The notes: a model not told the origin generated them from the letters alone. A DNA stretch of 64,000 nt from Actinosynnema sp. ALI-1.44 (GCF_001984155.1 NZ_MTQO01000035.1:1-64000), one strand, 5' to 3'. Shown: positions 33,886 to 42,726, counted from the stretch's first letter. Numbers and translations: made by a program.

Positions 33886-34449
33886 GTGCTTCGACGCACA
33901 CTCATCGGTGTTGTGGCTGGTACCGCGCTGGTCCTGCCGCTCACGGCCACCACAGCCACTGCCGCCCCGGCGGCGGCACCGGCGGTGCTGGCCACCACCC
34001 TCACCTATGACGACAGCCAGGCCGCGGAGTTCAAGCAGGCGGTCGCGGACGGCGCCAACGTGTGGAACACCAATGTGCAGAACGTCCGGATCGTGAAGGC
34101 CCAGCCCGGCCAGCGCGCGAACATCCGGATCGTCGCGGACAACGGTTGGCCGCGCGCCACCCTCGGCCCGGTCCGCCCGAGCGGCCAGGTCACCATCTGG
34201 ATGGGTCGCCAGGCCGTCCAGCAGGGCTATCACACGGTCCGGATCGCGGCGCACGAGATGGGCCACAGCCTCGGCCTGCCGGACGTCAAGCCCGGCCCGT
34301 GCTCGTCGCTGATGTCCGGCTCGACCGGCGGTGTGAACTGCACCAGCGTCAACCCGAACGCCAGCGAGAAGTCCAGGGTTGAGCGGAACTACGCGGGCAC
34401 TGCCCAGCAGCAGAGCAGCGACGTGGTCCTGATCGACGCCGCCTTCTAG
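33886..34449 (+). CDS. Snapalysin-family secreted metalloprotease (M7)
   Basis: This 187-residue exported zinc protease has a signal peptide (MLRRTLIGVVAGTALVLPLT, cleavage near TATA). The active site is AAHEMGHSLGLPD, the HExxHxxGxxD form of snapalysins (residues 123-133), whose third ligand is Asp. The typical downstream segment GPCSSLMSGSTGGVNCTS has two Cys that can pair. Length equals that of the family. GTG start with GAGGAG upstream. A hairpin terminator follows. Snapalysins are milk-protein-hydrolysing proteases of streptomycetes and relatives. Confidence 0.9.
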   Translation: MLRRTLIGVVAGTALVLPLTATTATAAPAAAPAVLATTLTYDDSQAAEFKQAVADGANVWNTNVQNVRIVKAQPGQRANIRIVADNGWPRATLGPVRPSGQVTIWMGRQAVQQGYHTVRIAAHEMGHSLGLPDVKPGPCSSLMSGSTGGVNCTSVNPNASEKSRVERNYAGTAQQQSSDVVLIDAAF

Positions 34450-34478
34450 GTCAGCACGGCCTGAAGACGGCACAGCGA

Positions 34479-34509
34479 GAGGGGCCGCGCCACCGGGGTG
34501 CGGCCCCTT
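34479..34509. terminator. Bidirectional hairpin terminator
   Basis: Arms GGGGCCGC (34481-34488) and GCGGCCCC (34500-34507), extendable by one or two pairs, flank an 11-base loop. They lie between the snapalysin stop and the convergent siderophore lipoprotein stop. Confidence 0.7.
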
Positions 34510-34518
34510 CGTCTGCTG

Positions 34519-35442
34519 TCAGGCCAGGTGTTTCTGCAGGTCGTCGAGGATCTTGCCGGCGGCGGTGACGCCGATGCCGAGCATCCACACCTCGTCGTCG
34601 ACCACGTACGAGCGGCCCGCGGCCACCGCGGACAACTTGCCCCACAACGGCCCCGCGGTCACCTCCGCCTGGCGCTGCGCGGCTTTCTCGCCGTACGCGG
34701 ACACGAAGATGACGTCGCCGTCGACTTCCTGGACGCGCTCCGGCGACACCTTGTCGAACCGCTTGTCCGATTTGTCCGCCAATTCCTGGCGTGCGGTGCG
34801 CGGCACGCCCGCGTCCTTCAGCACGATCCCGGAGAACGACTCGGGGCCGTAAACGCGGATCTCGTCGGGCATGAACCGGACGATCGAGACCTTCTGCGTG
34901 GTCTTCTTCAAGCTCGACGCCCGCTGCGTGTACTCGTCCAGCAGGCCCTGCGCCTCGGTCTTCTTGCCCAACGCGTCCGCGTCGAGCAGGAAGTTCTCCT
35001 TCCAGGTGATCCCGACCTTGTCGGTGTACACGGTCGGCGCGATCGAGGTCAGCTCGTCGTAGAACTTCTCCTGGCGGAACTTCGAGCCGAGGATCAGGTC
35101 CGGCCGCAGCGCCCTGATCGCGTCGAGATCCGGCTCCTGCGTCGTGCCGACCGCCTTGACCGAGGCGAATCCCTGGCCGAGGTAGGTCGGGATCTTGGTG
35201 TTCTGCGAGGCCTGCGCGGCGCCGACGGGCGTCATGCCGAGGCTGAACATGGTGTCCAGTTTGTCTGTGTCCAGGACGACGACCCGCTTCGGCGACGCGG
35301 GCACCTTGGTCTCACCCATCGCGTGTTCGACCGCGCGGATCTCACCGGTCGCGGGCGCCTGGTCGCCGCCAGGTGGGGTCGTGCCCGTCCCGCACGCGCT
35401 CAGCACGAGCGCGGCGGCGAGCAGCGTCGCGATCCTCCGCAT
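34519..35442 (-). CDS. Siderophore-binding lipoprotein, locus 2
   Basis: This 307-residue receptor has the lipobox LVLSAC (lipidated Cys17), a Thr/Pro/Gly linker and a FecB-type binding fold (RVVVLDTDKLDTMFSLGMTP, EPDLDAIRALRPDLILGSKF, VSIVRFMPDEIRVYGPES). It is the last gene of a three-gene operon with two permeases upstream (16 bases away) and an iron box before the first gene. No ATPase gene is in this locus. An ATPase encoded elsewhere, possibly the one at 15518, would be required for transport. Confidence 0.9.
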   Translation of the reverse strand: MRRIATLLAAALVLSACGTGTTPPGGDQAPATGEIRAVEHAMGETKVPASPKRVVVLDTDKLDTMFSLGMTPVGAAQASQNTKIPTYLGQGFASVKAVGTTQEPDLDAIRALRPDLILGSKFRQEKFYDELTSIAPTVYTDKVGITWKENFLLDADALGKKTEAQGLLDEYTQRASSLKKTTQKVSIVRFMPDEIRVYGPESFSGIVLKDAGVPRTARQELADKSDKRFDKVSPERVQEVDGDVIFVSAYGEKAAQRQAEVTAGPLWGKLSAVAAGRSYVVDDEVWMLGIGVTAAGKILDDLQKHLA

Positions 35443-35457
35443 GGATGTTCCTTTCCG

Positions 35458-36462
35458 TCAGCGCTTTCGGCGCACCAGCAACCAGATCAGGTACACGCCG
35501 CCGAACGCGGCGGTCATCACGCCGACGGGCAGTTGATTGGGGGCGAACAGGGTTCGCGCGGCGGTGTCGGCGGCGACGGTCAACAACGCACCGGTCAGCG
35601 CGGCACAGAACAGCGGTGGCCGCTCGGCCCTGGCCAGCCGCCGGGCGATCTGCGGTGCGGCCAGCGCGACGAAGTCCACCGCGCCCACCTGAGACGTCGC
35701 GAACGCCGCGAGGACCACCCCGGACAACGCCATCACCAGCCGCCGCGGCCCGACACGCACACCGATCGCCACGGCGACGTCGTCGGACAAGGCCGAGGTG
35801 TCCAACGCGCGCCCAGCCCAGAACAGCACGGGCGTCAGCACCGCGATCACAACCGCGATGACCAGCGCCTCGTCGTAACCCCAGCCCGCGAGCGTCCCCA
35901 CGATCCAGATCTGCGCCCGCTGCCCGTCGATCGGCGCGGCGCCGACGATCACGATCTCGGTCAACGCCCGCAACGCCACCGCCACCGCGATCCCGGCGAG
36001 CACGAACCGGTTGCCCCGCACCGAGCCGAACAGCAGGACCACCGCGGCGGCACCGAGCCCACCGAGCAACGCCAACGGAGGCAGCACGGCGATCGGCGCA
36101 CCGGACACGATCACGATGCTGGCGGCGAGCCCAGCGCCTTGGGAAACACCGATGACATCCGGGCTCGCCAGCGGATTGCGGCTGACACCTTGCAGCAACG
36201 CGCCCGCAAGGCCCAACGCGGCACCGACCACCATGGCCAGCACGATCCGGGGAACCCTCGACTCGACGAGCCTGTCAGCCCAGGTCGGAACGTCGAACAG
36301 GGCCCGAAGGACATCACCGGGCTCCACGAACGTCGACCCGATGCCCAAGGAGGCAACCACCGCGAGCACCAACGCGACCAGCAACCCGGCGCCCGTGACA
36401 ACACCGCGCTTGTGCAGCGTGAACGACACCTTCGCGGCGGGCCGCACCACCAGCCGGGTCAT
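35458..36462 (-). CDS. Siderophore permease 2 (FecCD family)
   Basis: This 334-residue permease has about ten helices and the family motifs RVPRIVLAMVVGAALGLAGA, LLQGVSRNPLASPDVIGVSQ and, for ATPase coupling, GAVDFVALAAPQIARRL. The ATG at 36462 overlaps the stop of the preceding permease gene (ATGA), so expression is coupled. Together with the 36459-37463 product it forms the heterodimeric channel. The usual G-F-V/I-G-L before the coupling helix is here AVDFVAL. Confidence 0.9.
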   Translation of the reverse strand: MTRLVVRPAAKVSFTLHKRGVVTGAGLLVALVLAVVASLGIGSTFVEPGDVLRALFDVPTWADRLVESRVPRIVLAMVVGAALGLAGALLQGVSRNPLASPDVIGVSQGAGLAASIVIVSGAPIAVLPPLALLGGLGAAAVVLLFGSVRGNRFVLAGIAVAVALRALTEIVIVGAAPIDGQRAQIWIVGTLAGWGYDEALVIAVVIAVLTPVLFWAGRALDTSALSDDVAVAIGVRVGPRRLVMALSGVVLAAFATSQVGAVDFVALAAPQIARRLARAERPPLFCAALTGALLTVAADTAARTLFAPNQLPVGVMTAAFGGVYLIWLLVRRKR

Positions 36463-37463
36463 GCCGTCACCAGCCTCGGTCGGCGGACCAGGAACAGCAG
36501 GATCGGTGCGCCGAACACGGCGGTGATCACCCCGGCCCGCACCTCGTCCGGCAGCAGGATCACCCGTCCGACCACGTCGGCGCCGAGCAGGAACGCGATC
36601 CCCAGCGGCACGCTCACCGCGAGCAGCCACCGGTGGTCGCTGCCGACCAGTGCCCGCGCGAAGTGCGGCACGGCCAAGCCGACGAAGCCGATCGGCCCGG
36701 CGGCGGCCACCGCCGCACCGGTGAGCAGCACGGATCCGGCGGCCGCGGTGAACCTCGTCACCGCGATCCGGTTGCCGAGTCCGACCGCGACGTCCTCGCC
36801 GAGCGCCAACGCGTCCAACCCGCGCGCCGAGATCACGGCCAGCACCACTCCCGCGAGGATGAACGGCAGCACGGTGAACGTGACGTCGGCGGGCCGTCCG
36901 GCCAAGGAGCCGATCACCCAGAACCGGTACTGCTCGAACGTCTGGGCGTCCAGCGTCAGCACCGCGACCACGATCGCCCCGAACGACGCGTCCAGTGCCG
37001 CGCCGACCAGCGCCAGTGTCACCGGGCTCGAGCCGCTGCGGGTCCGCGCGGCCAGTGTGTACACGAGCATGCCGGTCGCGAACGCACCCAGGATGCCGAA
37101 CCAGACATAGCCGGGCAGTGTGTCGATGCCGAACAGCGTGATCGCGATGACCACACCCAGTGAGGCCCCCGAGCTCACGCCCATGATCCGTGGGTCGGCG
37201 AGTGGATTGCGGGTCAGTGACTGCATCAGCACACCCGCGACCGCGAGCGCCGCTCCGGCCGCGACACCGAGGACCGTCCGCGGTATCCGCTGCGACTGGA
37301 CTATGAGGCTGTTGGCTGTGTCGTCCGGACTGATCAGGGCCCGCCACACATCACCGATCGGGATGCCGAGATTGCCGACCGCGAGACTGGCCCCGACCGC
37401 GAGGATCGCCAGTACAGCCGCGCCGACGAGCACCAGCACACGCCGTCGTCCGCCCACCGCCAC
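36459..37463 (-). CDS. Siderophore permease 1 (FecCD family)
   Basis: This 334-residue permease has the motifs RIPRTVLGVAAGAALAVAGV, MQSLTRNPLADPRIMGVSSG and GPIGFVGLAVPHFARALVGS. First gene of the iron-regulated operon; an IdeR-type box lies 8 bases upstream of the start. The GTG at 37463 is preferred; a second GTG six bases further in (37457) is also possible. Coupled to the next permease by an ATGA overlap. Confidence 0.9.
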   Translation of the reverse strand: MAVGGRRRVLVLVGAAVLAILAVGASLAVGNLGIPIGDVWRALISPDDTANSLIVQSQRIPRTVLGVAAGAALAVAGVLMQSLTRNPLADPRIMGVSSGASLGVVIAITLFGIDTLPGYVWFGILGAFATGMLVYTLAARTRSGSSPVTLALVGAALDASFGAIVVAVLTLDAQTFEQYRFWVIGSLAGRPADVTFTVLPFILAGVVLAVISARGLDALALGEDVAVGLGNRIAVTRFTAAAGSVLLTGAAVAAAGPIGFVGLAVPHFARALVGSDHRWLLAVSVPLGIAFLLGADVVGRVILLPDEVRAGVITAVFGAPILLFLVRRPRLVTA

Positions 37464-37470
37464 CTCGCTA

Positions 37471-37489
37471 TTAGGAAAGCCAAGCCTAA
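37471..37489 (-). promoter_or_regulatory. IdeR/DmdR1-type iron box, siderophore operon 2
   Basis: TTAGGAAAGCCAAGCCTAA matches the 19-base IdeR/DmdR1 consensus at most positions and keeps the outer TTAGG...CCTAA arms. It starts 8 bases upstream of the first permease codon, close to the same relation seen in operon 1 (15480-15498). Iron-dependent repression is expected. The core is less symmetric than in operon 1, which predicts weaker binding. Confidence 0.8.
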
Positions 37490-37663
37490 ATCAGAGGGAG
37501 TGTAAGCGTGCGACGTGCGCCATCCACATCGGACCCGCCACCGGATCGACCGGGCACCACGCCAAGCGACGACCCCGACCGCGAGCGTGATCCCGCGACG
37601 GGCAACGGCAGCCGGATCTCCAACGGTGCCGGGGTCATACGCGAACAACCCGGAACAGACGAA

Positions 37664-37700
37664 GGCCTCGTCCGTGCTCGAACGGGCCACGGACGAGGCC
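37664..37700 (-). terminator. Hairpin terminator after the L,D-transpeptidase gene
   Basis: Perfect 13-base arms GGCCTCGTCCGTG (37664-37676) and CACGGACGAGGCC (37688-37700) with an 11-base loop lie 37 bases beyond the transpeptidase stop. It separates that gene from the iron operon on the same strand. Confidence 0.75.
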
Positions 37701-37737
37701 ATCACGATGATCGACAGGAGAGGTCAAGGCTCCTCGG

Positions 37738-38187
37738 TTACGGAACCACCTGCACCTGATCGCCGATCCTCAAGGTGTGGAAGAACGTCGAGGCGGCTTC
37801 CTTGGACAGGTGCACGCAACCATGCGACTTCTGCGTCAGGCTTCCTTGGTGGAAGGCTATGCCACCGTTGAAGAACACCGAGTACGGCATCGGCGCGTTG
37901 AACTGCTTGCTGCGGTAATGACGATACTTCCGCTGCACCTTGAACGTTCCGGGCGGCGTCAGCCAACCCGGTTTGCCGTGCGTGACGGGCACCGGGCCGT
38001 AGATGACGTTCCCGTTGTCCATCAGCCACGCCTGATTGTCCGACAGGTCAAGACATGCCCGCGCGGTCGCCGCGCACGGCGCGGTCGCGGCGTGAGCTTG
38101 CTGTGGCATCACGACAGCCGCACCGACCATGAGCGCCAGTCCAAGTGGGACACTCGCGGCAGCCGTCGCCAACCGACGTGCTCGCAT
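37738..38187 (-). CDS. Secreted L,D-transpeptidase (YkuD domain)
   Basis: This 149-residue exported enzyme has a signal peptide (about residues 1-33, ending AHA-AT). It consists almost only of a YkuD domain, with the catalytic motif HQGSLTQKSHGCVHLS (His113, Cys124). It would form 3-3 cross-links in peptidoglycan or a related transpeptidation. Its small size is at the low end for the family. I chose ATG 38187, preceded by AGGGGTG at good spacing; a GTG three codons up (38196) is possible. Own terminator downstream. Confidence 0.88.
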   Translation of the reverse strand: MRARRLATAAASVPLGLALMVGAAVVMPQQAHAATAPCAATARACLDLSDNQAWLMDNGNVIYGPVPVTHGKPGWLTPPGTFKVQRKYRHYRSKQFNAPMPYSVFFNGGIAFHQGSLTQKSHGCVHLSKEAASTFFHTLRIGDQVQVVP

Positions 38188-38435
38188 CGTTATCACCCCT
38201 AGTAGGTCGCGTTAGCCAGTACCATTCAGGTACCCACTGTCCGCATTGGCACACATCCGGTGACCGGTTTTCGTCGATCCCGGTGTCTCTTCTCGCGCAT
38301 TTTCGTCACTTGTCAATCCACAGCGGACGTAGTCCCGGATTGAGTGGACGTGGCCGCGTAGCCAGGTGTGCGGAACCGGCGGAAACTCCCGGCCCACCGC
38401 GACTACTCCGTCCACATCGGACTCAGCTGGCCGGG

Positions 38436-39278
38436 CTATGTGAACGCCGTCTCCGGCGGAGTCGGTCCGGCCACCTGATCGGCGTCGGTGAGCGGCTTGG
38501 CACCGCGGTGGAACTCGCGCAGACTGTCCCCTGCGGTCAACCGGGACGGGAACACCGCGGACGCGGCACGGGACGCCAGTTCCTCCGTCGGCAAGCCCGA
38601 CGTGGCGGCGGCCACAACCAGATTGCCGAACCGGCGGCCACGCAACACCCCGGGTTCGCCGAGCATCAGGACATCCTCGAACACGTCGGTCACGGCCGCG
38701 ACCACCCGGCGCACGAACCGCAGTCCCGGCCCGTCCGAGACGTTCATGATGTACGTCCCACCGGAACGCAGGACTCGCCTGATCTCACGCGCGAACTCGA
38801 CAGTCGCCAGCCCGCCCGGCATCGACGCGGACACGAACGCGTCCAGCACGATCAGATCGGCCGAGTCGTCGCCACGGGTGGTGATGCCTTCCCGGCCCTC
38901 GGCGATCCGCACGCGCAACGCGGGAACGGCTCGCAGGTCCAGCCGGTCCCTGACGAACTCGATCAGCTGCTCGTCCGGGTCGAACACGAGCTGCCGCGAC
39001 CCCGGCCTGGTCGCCGCGATGTAGCGGGGCAGCGTGCACGCGCCGCCGCCGATGTGCACTGTCGTCAGCGGCCCGGCGGGTAGCAGGTCGATCACGTCGC
39101 CGATCTGGCGGACGTAGTCGAACTCCAGGTGGGTCGGGTCGTCCAGGTCGACGTACGACTGGGCGACCCCGTCGACGCTCAGCAGCCAGCCGTCCGGCCG
39201 GTCGAGGTCCCTGATCAGCTCGGCCATGCCGAAGCGCACGTCACAGCGCCCACCGCGCACCTTGTGGCTCTTCGACAT
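38436..39278 (-). CDS. Spermidine-synthase-like methyltransferase-fold protein
   Basis: This 280-residue cytoplasmic protein has the spermidine/spermine synthase pattern: AQSYVDLDDPTHLEFDYVRQ, the motif I TVHIGGGACTLPRYIAATRP, LVFDPDEQLIEFVRDRLDL and DLIVLDAFVSASMPGGLATV. The catalytic Asp region (D-A-F here) resembles that of true synthases (D-S/C-T/S-D-P) only loosely, so it may not make spermidine. Such 'fused MFS/spermidine synthase-like' proteins are common in actinobacteria with unknown substrate. Monocistronic. Confidence 0.75.
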   Translation of the reverse strand: MSKSHKVRGGRCDVRFGMAELIRDLDRPDGWLLSVDGVAQSYVDLDDPTHLEFDYVRQIGDVIDLLPAGPLTTVHIGGGACTLPRYIAATRPGSRQLVFDPDEQLIEFVRDRLDLRAVPALRVRIAEGREGITTRGDDSADLIVLDAFVSASMPGGLATVEFAREIRRVLRSGGTYIMNVSDGPGLRFVRRVVAAVTDVFEDVLMLGEPGVLRGRRFGNLVVAAATSGLPTEELASRAASAVFPSRLTAGDSLREFHRGAKPLTDADQVAGPTPPETAFT

Positions 39279-39336
39279 GGCGCCACCCTATGTCCGCCGC
39301 TCATCGGGCGTCCCCAAGGGGCTCTCTACAGGCAAC

Positions 39337-39382
39337 CTCGTGAGTGGTTACCAGGGCTGGAACCCCGCTAACCACTCACGAG
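39337..39382. terminator. Bidirectional hairpin terminator
   Basis: Perfect 14-base arms CTCGTGAGTGGTTA (39337-39350) and TAACCACTCACGAG (39369-39382) flank an 18-base loop and are followed on the plus strand by CTTTTG. The site lies 22 bases beyond the stop of the minus-strand hydrolase, which is the gene it terminates. Confidence 0.8.
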
Positions 39383-39403
39383 CTTTTGCTGGCCGGGCCG
39401 GAC

Positions 39404-40822
39404 CTAGTGACAGCTCGTGCCGGGCGCCGGTAGTTCCAGGTCGACGAAATACCGGTCCGTGGCCTGGTCGGCGCACGCGTTGCGGGCGCTGACATACACG
39501 CCGTGCCCGCCGCTTTCGCGCGTGAGCAGGACGCTGCGCGGGATCGTCCTGTTCACGTGTGCCGCTCCGGCCCATGGCGTCGCCGGGTCGTATCGGTTGT
39601 TGAGCAGCAACGCGGGCACCCACACACGCGGCTCGGCCTGCGGGTTGGTCACTGGAAGCGGCCAGCCCGAGCAGATCGACGCGACCTGCCACACCAGGTG
39701 GGTGCGCATGTGGGGCGCCACGGTCTTGAGCTTCGCCCACTGCCGTTGCCAGTCGTGCTCGTCGCGGAAGGTGAACCGGTGGTCCGCGCAGAACGCCGCC
39801 ATCGGGAACGACGCCGTGGCAGGCAGTTGGGGTGGCGCGGTGCCTGCCGGGAGGAACCTGGCGAGCCTGGCCAGCCGGTCCGCGAGCCCTGGCCAGTCCG
39901 GGCGGTACAACCAGCCCCGCATGGTCTGCCAGGACAGGTCGGTCGGGCTGATGCGCCGATCCGGGTCGCTCGGCTCGGTCAGGTCACCCCGCTCGGCCCG
40001 CAGGTAGAGGCCGTCGAACACGGCGCCGACGTCGTGGCTGTGCAGCGCGCACTCCGTGGCACCCACGCACCAAGCGGCGAACGCGTTGAACGAGTCCTCC
40101 ACGCCGCGTGTGGTCGTCTCCAGGAACTTCACACCGGACAGGCTGTGGTCGAACACGCTGTCCAGCACCATCGCCCTGACCCGGTGCGGGTACATCCGGG
40201 CATACGTCTGTGCCACCAATGTGCCGTAGGAACGGCTGTACAGCGACACTTGCCGCGCCCCTATCGCGGCCCGGACCGCTTCGACGTCCCGTGCCACGTC
40301 CGAGCTGTCGATGTGGTCGAGCACGTCACCGGTGCCCGCACGACAGCTCGCCGCGAGTTTCCGGCTGTACTCGACGACCTGCGTCAACCGCCCGCCGGTG
40401 TCCGGGTTGACGTTCGGCGGCGCGGACACCAGCGCCGGGTCGCAGCGCACCGGACTGCTGCCCGTGGTACCCCGGGGATCCAAGGTCACCACGTCGAACC
40501 GGGCAGCGACTGCGGGGGAAACCTTGGTGCCGCCGCGCAACTGGTCGACGCCGGAGTCACCCGGGCCGCCGGGCAGGTAGACGACCGTGCCGATCCGCTG
40601 GCCAGCCGGTGCCTGGCGGCGGGCGAGAGCCAGTTCGAAGCCGCCACGGCCGGTCGCCCAGTCGACCGGCACCCGCAACCGCGCGCACTGCACACCCGCA
40701 GTGGCCGGTTGCCGGCACTCGCCCCATTCCAGAGTCGCCGCCTGTGCGCTCGACGGCACGACGAGCGCACAGGCCACCGCGACGGTAAAGACCACTGTGG
40801 ACACTTGGCCGCGAAGGCGCAT
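39404..40822 (-). CDS. Secreted alpha/beta-hydrolase (tripeptidyl aminopeptidase type)
   Basis: This 472-residue exported hydrolase starts MRLRGQVSTVVFTVAVACAL with a signal peptide ending SAQA-AT. It has an alpha/beta-hydrolase fold of the Streptomyces SlpD/SlpE/TAP type: VVYLPGGPGDSGVDQL (oxyanion region), FDVVTLDPRGTTGSSPVRC, nucleophile elbow LYSRSYGTLVAQTYA (G-x-S-Y-G type: S-R-S-Y-G), the C-terminal TAP-like part LLLNNRYDPATPWAGAAHVN (acid) and SGGHGVY (His). It probably removes peptides from the N-terminus of proteins outside the cell. I chose the ATG at 40822 with GGGGGAACGG before it. Confidence 0.88.
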   Translation of the reverse strand: MRLRGQVSTVVFTVAVACALVVPSSAQAATLEWGECRQPATAGVQCARLRVPVDWATGRGGFELALARRQAPAGQRIGTVVYLPGGPGDSGVDQLRGGTKVSPAVAARFDVVTLDPRGTTGSSPVRCDPALVSAPPNVNPDTGGRLTQVVEYSRKLAASCRAGTGDVLDHIDSSDVARDVEAVRAAIGARQVSLYSRSYGTLVAQTYARMYPHRVRAMVLDSVFDHSLSGVKFLETTTRGVEDSFNAFAAWCVGATECALHSHDVGAVFDGLYLRAERGDLTEPSDPDRRISPTDLSWQTMRGWLYRPDWPGLADRLARLARFLPAGTAPPQLPATASFPMAAFCADHRFTFRDEHDWQRQWAKLKTVAPHMRTHLVWQVASICSGWPLPVTNPQAEPRVWVPALLLNNRYDPATPWAGAAHVNRTIPRSVLLTRESGGHGVYVSARNACADQATDRYFVDLELPAPGTSCH

Positions 40823-41021
40823 CCGTTCCCCCAAGAGTGTCGTGAACGGCACCATCGGACCATGATCACCGGCCCTGGCACCTCCGGCGGATCCCCCGGT
40901 CGACCCTGAACTCCGCCGAGGGACGATTCGGGGTCATCCCTTGGTACGACAAACGGCTTTCCGGCCGTTCGCCGGTGTTAGCGTCGGCTCATCGGCAAGA
41001 TCCAACCGGGGAGGAATCCAC

Positions 41022-41240
41022 ATGGGACTGTTCATCGCCTTCGAGGTCGTCGGCATCATCGGGATGGTGCAGGGCTTCGGCTCCGCCCTGGTCACCCAGG
41101 TCTGGGGCGGCAACTGGGCGCTGATGCGGTGGGCGCTGGAATGGCAGCCGGTCGCGGGCATCGCGATCGGTGTGCTCGGCCTCGTGATCGCGTCGATCGG
41201 CTGGAGCGGCCAGAAGCGGATCAAGTCGTCCCGGCGCTAG
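41022..41240 (+). CDS. Small two-helix membrane protein
   Basis: This 72-residue protein has two hydrophobic helices (MGLFIAFEVVGIIGMVQGFG and GIAIGVLGLVIASIGWSG) and a basic tail (QKRIKSSRR). It starts at the ATG at 41022 after GGGGAGG. I do not recognise the family. A hairpin about 100 bases downstream may end its message. Confidence 0.6.
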   Translation: MGLFIAFEVVGIIGMVQGFGSALVTQVWGGNWALMRWALEWQPVAGIAIGVLGLVIASIGWSGQKRIKSSRR

Positions 41241-41338
41241 GCATGTCGACCGGCGTTGCCACAGAGCCAGGGTGCACGCACCCGCGTGCCTGATGAGCAG
41301 GTCGAGTCCGGGGTTTCCCGCTGAGTGTCGCGGTGAGG

Positions 41339-41371
41339 AGGTCCAAGCACCACGGGGGTGTGCTTGGACCT
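41339..41371 (+). terminator. Rho-independent terminator
   Basis: Perfect 11-base arms AGGTCCAAGCA (41339-41349) and TGCTTGGACCT (41361-41371) with an 11-base loop are followed by TCTTTCC. Orientation and U-rich tail fit termination of plus-strand transcription from 41022. Confidence 0.75.
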
Positions 41372-41507
41372 TCTTTCCGTGTGGTCAGCGGGAACCCAGG
41401 CCACCGACGGTCACGGCGCAAGACGGCGCACACCCGCGATGAACCGATCATGACCCCAGGCGTCCAGAGAAAGGGGGAGACGCGTCCGGTCGGGAGGGAA
41501 CCACGGC

Positions 41508-42584
41508 GTGATCAGCATCCTTGTCGCGGCGAGCACCGCGTTGCTGGTGTCGATCCTGCTGACGCCTTACCTGGTCAAGGTGTTCGGCAGTCTGGGGTTC
41601 GGCCAGGAGATCCGGGAGGAAGGCCCCCAGGGGCACCAGCGGAAACGGGGCACGCCGACCATGGGCGGCGTGGCGATCCTGGCCGCCACGTGGACAGGCT
41701 ACGGTGCCGTACACCTCGCGGTCAGCAGCGACGGCCCTTCGGCCTCCGCGGTTCTCGTGCTCCTGCTGACCAGTGCGCTCGGTGTCGTTGGTTTCGCCGA
41801 CGACTTCATCAAGATCCGCAGGCGGCGCAACCTCGGCCTGACCAAGACCGCCAAGCTGGTCGGCCAGTTCGCCGCCACGATCTCGTTCGCTGTGCTGGTA
41901 CTGGGTTTCCCGGACAGGCGCGGCCTGACGCCGGCGTCGGTCAACCTGTCCTTCATCAGGGACATCACCGAGGTGTCGTTCGGTGTCATCGGGTTCGTGG
42001 TGGTCTGCTACATCGTGGTCGCGTGCTGGTCCAACGCGGTCAACTTCACCGATGGACTCGACGGTCTCGCGGGCGGCACCGCGGGCATGGTGCTGGCCAG
42101 TTACGTGTTGATCTGCTTCTGGCAGTTCCGCTACACCTGCGCGTCCCCGACAGCCACTGCCGGGTGCTACGACGTGCGTGACCCGCTGGATCTCGCGGTG
42201 GTGGCCGCCGCCGCGACGGGCGCGTGTGTCGGTTTCCTCTGGTGGAACGCGGCACCGGCGAGGATCATCATGGGTGACACCGGGTCGTTGGCGCTCGGTG
42301 GGCTGGTCGCGGGCCTGTCCATCACCACGCACACCGAACTGCTGATGGTGGTCCTCGGTGGGCTGTTCGTGGTGGAGATGCTGTCGGTCGTGCTGCAGAT
42401 CGCCGTGTTCCGCACCTCGCGGCGCCGTCTGTTCCGCATGGCGCCGTTCCACCACCACTTCGAACTCGGCGGGTGGGCCGAGACCAGCGTGAGCATCCGG
42501 CTCTGGATCCTCGGCGGCGTCAGCTGCCTGATCGGGCTCGGCTTGTTCTACGCCGAATGGCTCGCGGTGACGGGCGGCCGATAG
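41508..42584 (+). CDS. mraY: Stand-alone MraY-type phospho-MurNAc-pentapeptide transferase
   Basis: This 358-residue membrane enzyme has ten-helix MraY topology and the family motifs: [72 protein letters not shown] and [17 protein letters not shown]. The catalytic Asp residues of DDFIK and NFTDGLDGL and the HHHFE metal/nucleotide motif are intact, so it should transfer phospho-MurNAc-pentapeptide to undecaprenyl phosphate (lipid I). Nothing around it belongs to the dcw division/cell-wall cluster, where mraY normally resides. It may be a second copy, and such copies can protect against MraY-targeting nucleoside antibiotics. GTG start with GGGAGGGAACC. Confidence 0.88.
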   Translation: MISILVAASTALLVSILLTPYLVKVFGSLGFGQEIREEGPQGHQRKRGTPTMGGVAILAATWTGYGAVHLAVSSDGPSASAVLVLLLTSALGVVGFADDFIKIRRRRNLGLTKTAKLVGQFAATISFAVLVLGFPDRRGLTPASVNLSFIRDITEVSFGVIGFVVVCYIVVACWSNAVNFTDGLDGLAGGTAGMVLASYVLICFWQFRYTCASPTATAGCYDVRDPLDLAVVAAAATGACVGFLWWNAAPARIIMGDTGSLALGGLVAGLSITTHTELLMVVLGGLFVVEMLSVVLQIAVFRTSRRRLFRMAPFHHHFELGGWAETSVSIRLWILGGVSCLIGLGLFYAEWLAVTGGR

Positions 42585-42602
42585 GCATTGAACTGGAAGC
42601 CT

Positions 42603-42649
42603 ATGGAGGATCCTCCATCGATCGCCGCGTTCACTGGAGGATTCTCCAG
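42603..42649. repeat. Two related palindromes behind mraY
   Basis: ATGGAGGATCCTCCAT (42603-42618) is a perfect 16-base palindrome and CTGGAGGATTCTCCAG (42634-42649) is a near-perfect related one. Their centres are 31 bases apart, three helical turns. They lie between the mraY stop and the convergent TetR stop, so they may be terminator-like elements or a protein-binding pair. Confidence 0.7.
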
Positions 42650-42726
42650 GGGCATCCCCATCGGTACAGGTTGATCCGGCGCGAGGCGCCATGGACGTGC
42701 CATACGGCCCCTCGCGGACACTGTGA

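Noticed and set aside
34498-37110. Plus-strand frame of 870 codons opposite the second siderophore locus
   Set aside because: Antisense shadow of a lipoprotein and two permeases; its composition is typical of complementary-strand reading of GC-rich genes.
37508-37759. Short plus-strand frame between the iron box and the L,D-transpeptidase
   Set aside because: It runs through the terminator hairpin and has no recognisable domain; third positions do not favour it.
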